This document shows, one piece after another, positions 33,701 through 45,700 of a stretch of DNA of 64,000 bases (position 1 is the stretch's first letter; each line of letters starts with the position of its first letter). The notes below the pieces were generated by a model that saw nothing but the letters and a program-made list of their open reading frames with translations, had not been told where the DNA came from and did no database searches. The stretch is taken from positions 186,001 through 250,000 of the forward strand of contig DDFC01000010.1 of the NCBI GenBank assembly GCA_002336895.1, in the 5' to 3' direction. A program made the position numbers and the translations under genes. Origin of the DNA: Verrucomicrobiaceae bacterium UBA1938 (GTDB lineage Bacteria > Verrucomicrobiota > Verrucomicrobiia > Verrucomicrobiales > Verrucomicrobiaceae).

Positions 33701-36700
33701 ATCTTTTCTGACAACAACAACAACGGTCTGCTGGATGCCGGTGAAACCGGCGTGGCGAATGCGCAGGTGGAACTCTACAGCTCCACAGACGCCACCGTGA
33801 ACAATGGTGATGAGGTGAAGGTGGGAAGCACCTTCACCACGGGTAGCGACGGCGTGTATGGCTTCAGCGGACTGGCTGCGGGCAGGTACTACATCAAGCT
33901 CACGCCGCCGATCACCCACCCGCGTCGAAGCACCACCAGCAGCAATGCGGACAACGGCATCGACAACGACAGCAACGGCGTTTCCCAGTCATTCACTGGG
34001 GCGCCAATCTACTCGCCGATGATCACGCTCTCAGCGCTGACTGAACCGGGCAATCTGGTGGCGCCGTTTGGCGGCAATGTGGACAACACGATCGATTTCG
34101 GACTTCGCCCGACCTTCTGCAGCATCGGCAACCTGGTGTACAAGGACGCCAACAACAACGGTGTGTACGACTCCGGCGAAGGCGTGGGCGGCGTGCGCGT
34201 GGATCTGCTCAACAGCTCGGGCGTGCTGGTGGCGAACACGACAACGAGCACCACATTCAGCAAGCGAGGCCAGTATCAGTTCACCAGCGTGGTGCCGGGC
34301 TCGTACTACGTGCGTGTGCCTGCCTCGGAGTTTGCGACCGGCAAGGCGCTGGTCAACACCATCTCCATCTTCCCAGCCAGCTCCTCTGACAATGAAGTGG
34401 ACGACAACATCGTGGGCAACGACGACGGCAACGACAATGCACAGCCCTCGGTCAACGGCATCATCAGCTCGCTGATCAGCCTGTCTGACAACAACGAGCC
34501 GATCAACAGCAACGGCGAAAGCGGCGCGTTCAACACCATCGACGACAGCGACGACGGCAACGGCAACATGACGGTGGACTTTGGCTTCAAGTCCAGCGGG
34601 CCGTCGGCCACGGGCTGCTATCACTTCCTGGCCATGGACACGAACGGCGACGGCGTGTTGAGCGGCTCTTCGGAGTGGACGCCAGAGCAGGCCTACGACT
34701 TCAACTACACACCGGGTGGTGTGGCGCAGATCACGAGCGCCAACATGGTCTATGATGCGGCGCTGAGCCGGGTGGCGGTGGATTTCACCTTTGCCGAGCT
34801 GGGCGCCTCCAAGGTGGATGCCGTGTGGTTCCTCATGAGCACGGGCGCCAATCCGGCCTCGGCGGACCACGCCATCGTCTACATCGACGGCATCACGCGT
34901 TCCAGCCCGAACGTGACTATTTACAAGTATGATCCGTCCCTGGACTACAACAGCTGGCAGACCTCGGCGAACCTGATGGTGAGCACGGTGGCGGGCAATG
35001 TCACCGCAGGGGACGTGATGCAGAAGATCGTGACTGAGACGGGCAGCAGCGTGCGCTTCCAGTGCGTGATCGATGTGAGCCGCGTGAACAATGCCTCCAA
35101 CTGGAGCGCCATGGGGGTGAACTCCTCCACCTGGGAAGGAATCGAGACCGGCGGCAGCACGGGGCTCATCCTGCACATGGTGGATCTGAGCAGTGCTCCT
35201 ACCTATGACAGCAACGGCGCCCTCACCGCATTCAGTTATACTCCGGGCAGCACCGAGGGCAGTTTTGCGACGGATCCCTCCGGCGTGTTCACCATCGCGA
35301 CGGAGCCGTGTTCGATCTCGCCCTGGGTGAGCGTGGGGAACTTGGTGTGGAACGATGTGAACAACAACGGTGTGCGCGACACCGGAGAGCTGGGCCTGAG
35401 TGGCGCGACGGTGCAGCTTTTCAGCCCGGGCGCGGACAACGCCATCGGTGGCACGGGATCCAATGCGGACACACAGGTGGGGGCCAGTGTGCAGTCCAGC
35501 AGCGCAGGGGCCTACTCCTTTGCCAACCTTGTGCCCGGAAAATACTATGTGCGTGTGACGCCCACCGCCAGCGTTCCGGCGGCCAGCGCCGTGGTGGCCA
35601 CAACGGACAATGGTGTGGACAGCTACAACAAAGGCGCGCAGCCGGGCGGACCAGGAACCTTTATCTACAGCCCGGTCATCGATCTGCAAGTGGGCGCGGA
35701 GCCCGGCACTGCCGTGGATGGAGACGGCACCAGCGGCAACAATACGATCGACTTCGGCCTCTTCACGGGCATCACCGTGGGTGACCTGGTGTGGAATGAC
35801 ACGAACAACAACGGCCTGAAAGACACTTCGGAGTCGGGCATCGCAGGCGTGCAGGTGGACCTGTGGAGCCCCGGTGCGGACAATGCAGTGGGCGGCAGCG
35901 GAGCCAATGCAGACACGCAGCTGCAGTCCACCAGCACGCTGAGCAGCGGCGCCTACAGCTTCAAGGTCTACACTGCGGGCGCCTACTTTGTGCGTGTGAC
36001 GCCCACAGCCACCTATGCACTGGCCAGCGGCACGGCGGTGACGGCGGACAACGGCGTGAACAATGACAACAACGGCAGCCAGCCCAATGGTGCGGGCTCG
36101 CCGGTGTACAGCATGGTCTTCATGCTGACCGCCGGTGGCGAGCCGGGCACCACGGGGGCAACGAACACGGAAGGCACGATCGACTTTGGCCTGCGCTCAT
36201 GCCCCACCACGACCATCTCTCCAGCGACCTTGAGCAACGCGTTCAAGGGCTCCACGTACAATGCCACGTTCACCGCCAGCGGAGGCACGTCTCCCTACAC
36301 CTGGGGCCTGGCCACCGGCAGCACGCTGCCCAGCGGCCTCACGCTCTCCAGCGCCGGTGTGCTGAGCGGAACGCCCACCGCGGCCACGGGCACCTATGCC
36401 TTCACGGTCAAGGCGCTGGACGCCAACGTGTGCTCCACCACGCAGATCATGAGCCTGACCGTGGTATGCCCGACGCTGACGCTGACGCCCACGACGCTGA
36501 GCTCAGCGGCACAAAACACCGCCTTCAGCCAGCAGCTCTCCACCAGCGGCGGCACCTCCGCCTACACCTACACGCGCCCGAGCGGCACTCTGCCTTCGGG
36601 GGTGACGCTGAGCAGCAACGGCCTGCTGTCTGGCACGATCACGGGTGCGCCGGGGACTTACACCTTTGTGGTTCGCAGCACAGATGCCAATGGCTGCTCG

Positions 36701-39700
36701 CTGGACACCTCTTTCACGTGGACGATCACCTGTCCTGCCATCTCCCTCTCCCCCGGCACGGTGCCGGCGGCCACGCAGTATGCGGCCTACACGGCGCAGA
36801 CGCTGACGGCCAGCAATGGCACGGCCCCTTACACCTGGGGCTACACCGGCACCATGCCCACGGGCATGACGCTGAGCAGCGGTGGTGTGCTGAGCGGCAC
36901 GCCCACCAGCGCCCCTGGCAGCTACAACCTCACCTTGACCGCTACGGACGCCAACGGCTGCGCCCGCTCCGGCTCCTACTCCGTCACGGTGAACTGCCCC
37001 TCCTTCACCATTACCGCACCGACGCTGCCGAGCGGCCTGAAGAATGTGGCCTACACCAGCCAGCAGCTCAGCTCCAGCGGCGGCACCTCACCCTATACCT
37101 ACAGCATTGTTTCCGGTGCGCTGCCTGCAGGGCTCTCCCTCAGCACTGCGGGGCTGATCTCCGGCACACCCACGGCTGCCCCCGCCACCTACAGCTTTAC
37201 GGTGAAGTCCACAGACGGTGTGAACTGCTCCGCCACGAAGGCGCTGCAGATCGTCATCGCCTGCCCGACGCTTTCCATCGGCCCGGTGCCGCTGCCTGCA
37301 GGGACGCAGTATGCGGCCTACAGCCAGACGCTCTCCGTAGGCGGGGGAACTTCGCCTTACACCTGGAGTCTGAACTCCGGCGTGCTGCCAGCGGGGCTTA
37401 CGCTCAGCAGCAGCGGCGTTCTCAGCGGCACGCCCACAGGACTGGGCAGCTACACCTTTGTGGTGAAGGCCACGGATGCAGACAGCTGCGCAGCCACGCA
37501 GTCCTACACCTTCACGGTGAACTATCCGCCGATCTACATCACACCGACGACGCTTACCAATGCCACACGCCTGACGGCGTACATGCAGCAGCTCTCGGCT
37601 TCCGGAGGTACATCACCCTACAGCTTCAGCAAGCTGACGGGCAGCATGCCCACCGGACTCTCGATCTCTTCAGGCGGCCTGATCTCAGGCGTCGTCACGG
37701 CGGCACCTGGCACCTACAGCTTTACCGTGCAGGCGCTGGATGCAAACAATGCACCAGGCACGCAGCCCTACACCTTGACAGTTCTCTGCCCGGCCATGAC
37801 GGTGAGTCCTGCGACGCTGAGCAACGGCGTGGTGGGCACCGCATACACGGCTTCCCTCAATGTGACCGGAGGCACCGCTCCCTACAACTGGACCCTGGCC
37901 TCAGGCACTCTGCCGCCGGGCCTCTCGATGAACTCCTCGGGGCTGATCTCCGGCACGCCGACCCAGGCCACCACCTCCACCTTTACCGTGCAGGTCACGG
38001 ACTCCTACAATTGCAGCGCCACTCAGGTGTACACGCTCTCGGTGAACTGCCCCACGGTGAGCATGAGCCCCACGACGCTGTCGAGCGCCTACTACGGCAT
38101 CAGCTACAGCCAGCAGCTGAGCTCCAGCGGCGGCACGGGCCCCTACACCTACACCGTGATCGCGGGCACTCCGCCTGCGGGCATCACCCTCTCATCCAGC
38201 GGCCTGCTGTCCGGTGCCGCCACAGTGTATGGCACGGCAAACTTCACGGTGCGCACCACGGACGCCTACAACTGCTCCGCCACACAGTCTTACAGCCTTC
38301 TGGTGAAGGGGCTGAGCCTGGGCGACACCGTGTATGACGACAGCAACTTCAACGGTGTGCGCGATGCGGGCGAGCCGGGGCTGAGCAATGTGACTGTGGA
38401 GCTGTGGGATCCGGGGGCGGACCATGCCATCGGCGGCAGCGGACCCAACAGCGATCTGATGCTGACAAGCACCACGACGGATGCGCAGGGACACTACTAC
38501 TTTACCAACCTGCAGCCGGGCTACTTCTTCATGCGCGTGGTCATGCCAAACTCCCTGGAGATCATCGGTGCCAATCCGGTGAACCTGGACAATGGCGTGG
38601 ACAATGACAACAACGCTGCCAGCCAGCCTGGAGGCGCGGGATCACCCGCCTACTCTCCGATTGTCAGACTGGCCACCGGCAGCGAGCCGACGGTGGATGA
38701 TGGAGACGCTGACACAGACTACACGCAGGACTACGGCCTCTTCCGCGGCATGAGCGTGGGCAACCTGGTGTGGCAGGACAGCAATGACAACGGCCTGCGT
38801 GACAACGGGGAGCCTGGAATCGACAACGTGACCGTGCAGCTGTGGAGCACCGGTGCAGACAACAGCATCGGCGGCACGGATGACACACTGCTGCAGACCA
38901 CCACGACAAGCGGCGGCGGCGCGTATCTCTTCACCTCGGTGATGCCGGGCAAGATCTATGTGCGCATCCCCACGACGCCGGGGGCGCAGCCCATTTCCAG
39001 CAGCAACACCGTCTTCCTGGACAATGGCGTGGACAATGATGACAACGGCATCCAGCTCAGCGGCGGAGCGGTGAACAGCCCTGTGATCACCCTGACGCCT
39101 GGCGATGAGCCTGGAACAGGGGGCGGTACGTATGCCGAGACCTCGGTCGACTTTGGCCTGGTGAACATGACGCCGACCATCTATGTCTCTGCCACGCAGG
39201 CGGACAGCATCCAGGCCTATGACGCCAGCTCCGGACTCTTCAAGGGCTCTCTGGTGACCGCCTTTGGCTACAGCCTCAGCCAGGGCAACGGTGATTACGG
39301 TGATGTGCCCTACGGCATGGAGCTGGGGCCTGATGGTAACTGGTACGTGGCCCATTATGGAGCCAGCAACCTGCGCAAAATCGGCCCGACGGGCACGGAT
39401 CTGGGGCTGGTGCTTGACAACTCTGCTGTGAGCATGAGCCTGACCACCCAGTTTGCCTTTGGCCCGGATGGAAACTTCTATGTCTATGATGTGAATGGCA
39501 GCCGTATCGTGCGCTTCCAGGGGCCGGCTGGCTCCACACCTGGAGCACCGATGGGCAGCGCACCTTACACCTTCATCACTCAGGATGGTGTGGAGGACAT
39601 CAACATCGGTCCGGACGGCAACCTCTACCTGGTGGTGCAGACCAGCAACACGCGCGAAGTGCGCCGCTACAACCTGACCACGGGCGACTTGCTCAACACC

Positions 39701-42700
39701 ATCGTGACCGAGTCCCAGCTTGTGAACATGGTGCCCGGCGGGCAGTCCATCGCGCTGATCTCCGGCATCGACATCGAGGGGAACACGCTCTATGGCGTAA
39801 ACCGTGCCGATGGTGAGGTGTTCAGCGTGGATCTGAGCACTCCTTCCGCGCCGGGGCAGCCGCAGCTGATAGCCACCCTGTCCAGCGCCGGCAAGGGAGA
39901 GCTGGAAACACGCGACGTGGAGTTCAACCCCGCAAACAACCGGCTTTACATCGCCGGCTACCACTGGAACAAGCCGGTGAAAGCCGGCTCGTACTCCAGC
40001 GGTGCGCTCGTGAGCGTGGACATCGCCCAGGCGCCGAACGGCACGGTAAACGTCTTTGAGGCGCCGATCCCGCGGCCGCCAGGACCCAATTTTGAAATCT
40101 GGTCCGGCCCACGCGATCTTGCGCTTGGTCGTCCGTTTGCCCCGCTGAGCAGCACGGTCTCCATCGGCTCCCTGGTGTGGAATGATTCCAATGCCAACGG
40201 CCTGCAGGATGCGGCAGAGCAGGGCATCCCCGGAGTGCGTGTGGAACTGTGGCAGGACGCCAACAATGACTCTGGTGACGGTGCGGAGTACCTGGTGGGC
40301 TGGACGTACACAGACAACAACGGCTACTACTACTTCTCCGGCGAGCCAGCCGGCATCTACCAGATCCAGATTCCTGCCTCCAACTTTGTGGACGGCCTGC
40401 CGCTGGCTGGCAACGGCTACAGCAGCCCGATCTCCAGTGGTCTGGATGACCAGACAGATGGCAATGACGACGGCCTGCAGCCCGGCGGCTCGAAGACGGT
40501 GGTGTACAGCCCGATGATCACGCTGAGCCCGGGAACGGAGCCGACGGGCAATGGTTCGACCGGCACGGAGTCAGGCCCGGCCGGGGAGCTGGATGACTAC
40601 ACGGTGGATGCGAATGGTGACATGACCGTGGACTTTGGCTTTGTGGAGCCCGGCACCATGGGCATTGGCAACCTGGTGTTTGTCGATGACAACGGCAACA
40701 ACCGTTTCGATGTGGGCGAGGGACGTGATGGTGTGACGCTGGAGCTCTACCGCAAAGGAGACACTCCTGGCGCGACTCAGCCGGTGGCCACCACCGTGAC
40801 CGCGAACAGCGGGCTCTACTTCTTTGGCAACCTGTGGCAGGGGCAGTATTTTGTCTATCTGCCGGCATATCAGTTTGAATCTGCAGCCAATCTGCGCGGC
40901 CTCTTCAGCATCCCGATCATCACGCCCGGGGATGACAACGTGGGTCAGGATGGCCTGGCGACGGACACTCCGTGGAGCACGGGGGTGCGCACGGGCATCA
41001 TCAACCTGGTGCGCGACCATGCGCCGACCGACGCCGATACAGAGACCGGCTTCAACTACACCACGGACGACTCGGATGATGCCAACACGGATCTGACGGT
41101 GGACATCGGGCTCTTCCGTCCGGTGGCTCTCGGGAACCTGGTGTTTGAAGACAACAACTCCAACGGCCATTATGACAGTGGTGAAGGCATGGCCGGAGTG
41201 ACAGTGGAGCTCTATGCCGACACCCAGTATCCCGAGGTGGACACTCCGCTCTCCAGCACCATCACGGATGCGGCCGGCCGTTATGCCTTCAATTTCCTGC
41301 GGCCCGGCAACTATGTGGTGCACATTCCGTCCACCCAGTTCCAGCTGGGCAAGCCGCTCTACCAGCGCATCAGCATTCTCGAGGGGCTCGTGGGTGATGA
41401 TGATGTGGGCCAGGACGGCATCAACAATGGTGACGCGGCGGTGAACGGCGTGTCCACGCTCGTGGTGAGCCTCTATCCGGGCAATGCGCCGACAGACGAC
41501 AGTGGTGAAACCGGCTTTGAAGGCACGTCCGACGACCAGGACGACGCCTCGATCGACCTCACTGTTGACTTTGGCTTCCAGTCACCCGTCGGCGTGGGCA
41601 ATCTGGTGTACATCGACACGAACCAGAATGGTTTTGCCGATGTGGGCGAAGGTGTGGACGGCGTGACGGTGGAGCTTTACGGCGCGAACCAGACGCCGGG
41701 AGTGGGCCTGCCGCTCTTCACCACCACCACCAGCGAGGGTGGCGGCTACTTCTTTGATGCACTGCCGGCCGGCAGCTACATCCTGCACATTCCCTACACG
41801 GAGTTTGAGCCGGGGCATCCGCTCAACGGACTGTCCTCCATGCCAGGGGTGAACAGCATCAGCACGGTGGCAGATGACAACGTGCCCAACAATGACAACG
41901 GCATTGATGACTCTGCGCCTTTCCTCAACGGCATCAGCACTGCGGCCTTCACGCTCGGGGTGGATGGCGAACCCACCGACTCCACAGGGGAGACAGGGCA
42001 GTTCAACACGATGGACTCGTTTGACGACAACAACTTTGACCTGACGATGGACTTCGGCTTCTCGCCGTCGAACCCGAACGGCGTGGGAGTGGGCAATCTG
42101 GTGTTCACCGACCTCAATGGGAACGACCTCTTTGACTTTGGCGAAGGTCTTGATGGCGTGAAGGTGCAGCTCTTTGCCGCCACGGCTGACCCGCTGACCG
42201 CCAGCCCGCTGGCCACCCAGGTGACCAGCAACGGCGGCGTGTACTATTTCAACAACCTGACGGAGGGCGACTACCAGCTCTTCATCCCGCCCTCTGAATT
42301 CGCTGCAGGCAAGCCGCTCTTTGGCTGGCGCTCCCTGCCCGGAAACGGAGGGGACAATGGCGTGGACGATGATCTGGATGAAAACGGAGTGGATGCTGAT
42401 GATCCGTCCGTGACCGGCATCAGCAGCGGTTCCTTCAATCTGACTCCTGGAGAGGAGCCGACGGACTCCCTGGGCGAATTTGGCTACAACGCCTTCATGG
42501 ATGACGCGAATGACGCGAACTCAGACCTGACAATCGACTTTGGCTTCTTCCGCTTTGTGGGCGTGGGCAACATGGTCTTCATCGATGCCAACTACAACGG
42601 CCGCGCGGATGCGGGTGAAGGTGTGGGTGGAGTGACGGTGGAGCTCTACCAGTCCACGGCGCTGATCCCGTTTGACGCACCTTTGGCCACAACGACGACA

Positions 42701-45700
42701 GCGTCAGACGGCTCCTATCTCTTCACAAATCTGAATCCGGGCGGCTATTTTGTGAACATCCCGGCCTATCAGTTTAGCTTCGGCGGCCCGCTGCAGGGGT
42801 ACGCCAGCGTGCTGGGTGCGCAAAACGGCGATGACAACACGGGTGAAGACGGAATTGACGACGGCAATCCGGATTACAACGGCATTCGCTCCGCTGTGCT
42901 TGACCTGAGCCCGACCAACGCGCCCACCGGCACCCAGGAAGGCGGCTTCCAGGGCAGCAGCGACGACCTCGATGATGCAGCGATCAATCTCACCGTGGAC
43001 TTTGGCTTCGTGCCACGAATCGGCGTGGGCAATGTGGTCTTTAATGACACGAACAACGACGGCCTGCTGGATCCGAGCGTGGAGTACGGCATTGACAGCG
43101 TGACCGTGCAGCTGTGGAACACCACTGCTGGCGGTGCTGATGTGCTGGTGGGCACCTCCACAACCTATGGCGGTGGATTGTACAGCTTCAGCGTGGCCCC
43201 AGGCAGCTATTACGTGAAGGTCCCCTCCTTTAATTTCGTGGACGGCAGCACGCTGGCCAATCTGGTGCCTTCCCTGGGAACCACCTCAAGCGCAAGCGTG
43301 CCATCGAGCACGACAGGGGATGATGATGCCGGGCAGGACGGATACACGCCTACCTCCGTGCTGGTGGACGGCGCCCGCACGGCGGTCTTCACCCTGCAGC
43401 CGAACAAGGAACCAACGGCTGACACGGACGAAACCGGCTACTACAGCGAGTCTGACGACTATGATGACGCCAATGTGGATCTGACGGTGGATCTCGGCTT
43501 CACGATGAAGCCGCTCAGCGTGGGCAATCTCGTCTTCCGCGATGTGAACGGCAACGGTCATTACGACAGCGCTGACTTTGGCGTGTCCGGAGTGCAGGTG
43601 CGTCTCTTTAATGTGGGTGACAATCCGAACAGCGCCACACCTGTGATGCAGACGACGACCGGGCTGGACGGCAGCTTCCTGCTGAACACCTACACGGAAG
43701 GCCAGTATTACCTCAACATCCCGGCCACGGAGTTTGCCAGCGGACATCCGCTTTATGGAACGACATCGGCGCCAGGTTTTGGTGGTGATGACGGTCTGGA
43801 TGATGACGCGGATGAAAACGGCATTGATGCGGCCAATCCTGCCAGCACGGGAGTCAACTCCAGCGCCTTCACCCTGGCTTATGGTGCGGAGCCCCTGGCA
43901 GACACCGGTGAGAGCGGATACATGAGCTCCATGGATCAGTATAATGATGCGGATGTGAACCTCACCATCGACCTGGGCTTCACCGGCGGCACGCTGCCGA
44001 CGCTGATGAGCATCGGCAATCTCGTCTTCAATGACGCCAACAACAATGGCGTGGCGGACTCTGGCGAAGGCGTGCCAGGCGTGTGGATGCTGCTGTATGC
44101 CGGCACGGGCACGGCGGGCTCCAGCAGCTACATCCGCAGCACCGTGACGGATGCCAATGGAACCTACATCTTCACCAATCTAAGCCCGGGCACCTACACA
44201 GTCCATGTGGCTGCGGACAACTTCAAGGCCTCCATCAGCATCAACGGAGGGCCTGTGGGACCGGGGCCGCTGTACCACATGATCTCCCTGCGTGGCAATC
44301 AGACCACGACGGACGACAACCTGGGCGAGGACGGCATTGATGCACAGAACCCCGAGCAGGTGGGCATCACATCCTCTCCCGTCACACTGGCAGCCGGTGC
44401 TGCACCGACGGGCGCTCAGGAGGGCGGCTTCCAGGGCAGCACTGACGATGGCAATGACAGCAATGTGGATCTGACGATCGACTTCGGCTTTGGCAAACGC
44501 CTCGGCGTGGGCAACCTCGTCTTCCGAGATGCGAATGCCGACGGCATCTACCAAAGCAGCTCTGACGTTGGACTCTCAGGGGTGGCCCTGGAGCTGGTGT
44601 ACAACGACGGAGCCAATGCGGCAAACACAGTGGTGGGCACAACGACCACGGACGCGAACGGCAGGTATGTTTTGTACGGACCGCCGGCCATCGCTCCGCA
44701 GACATACTTTGTTCGCATCCCTGCCACTCAGTTCACCACCAGTTCGGTGCTGAACTATCTGGTGCCTTCCGCGCAGACCAACACCGGCAGTGATGACAAC
44801 ACCAATCAGAATGCACTGCCTGCCACCAGCCCGAATGTGACCGGGGTGAGCACCGCGGCATTCTCTCTTGCCGCCGGCACCCTGCCCACGGATGTGGACG
44901 GTCGCGAAACTGGCTACGACAAGACGAGCGACAACGACGACGACTCTGACAACGACCTGACGATCGACCTGGGACTGAAGGCCAAGGCCATCGCCGTGGG
45001 CAATCTCGTCTTCAACGATGTGAACAACACCGGTACGTTTGAGTCCGGAATCGACCTGCCTGTGGCCGGTGTGACGGTGCAGCTCTTCCAGCAGGCGCAG
45101 GCCGTGACGGACACGCCAGTGTCCCAGGCCGTCACGGATGCGGACGGCAGCTACATGCTTTATGCCACCTCCCCGGCAGCCTATTACGTGTACATTCCTG
45201 CCAGCATGTTTGGCGCGGGAGCGCCGCTGGAAGGAATGAGCTCCGTGATTGGTTCCGGCAACGTCGTGTCCACCAGCAACGTGGACACGAGCAAGGATGA
45301 CCGGTTTGACGAAAACGGCATCGACTCCACCCTGCCTTCCTCCACGGGCATCTCCACGGGCATCATCAATCTGGCCTATGGCGCCATGCCGCTGAACAGC
45401 AGTGTGACGGCCAGCTACGGCGAGAACGGGTACAACAGTTTCATGGATGACGCCGCGGATGACTCCGGCATCATGACGGTGGACTTTGGCTTCGTGGCGG
45501 GTGCTGGCTCACCGGCCGCAGAGGTGGTGACGCGCAATCTGGCGCTGAACCCGGGCACGGTGACGTCTCCCAATACTTTCACCACATGGCAGACGCAGAA
45601 CAGCCTGAGCGGGCTGAATGCACCGAACGATGACCCGGATGCGGACGGGCAGACAAATCTGCTGGAGTACGCACTGGGCACTGCCGGAGACAGCGGCTTG

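Noticed and set aside
36199..38337. 712-codon plus-strand frame inside the giant gene
   Set aside because: Out-of-frame shadow of the He_PIG array; His/Gln/Arg-rich without domains, while the main frame carries all motifs.
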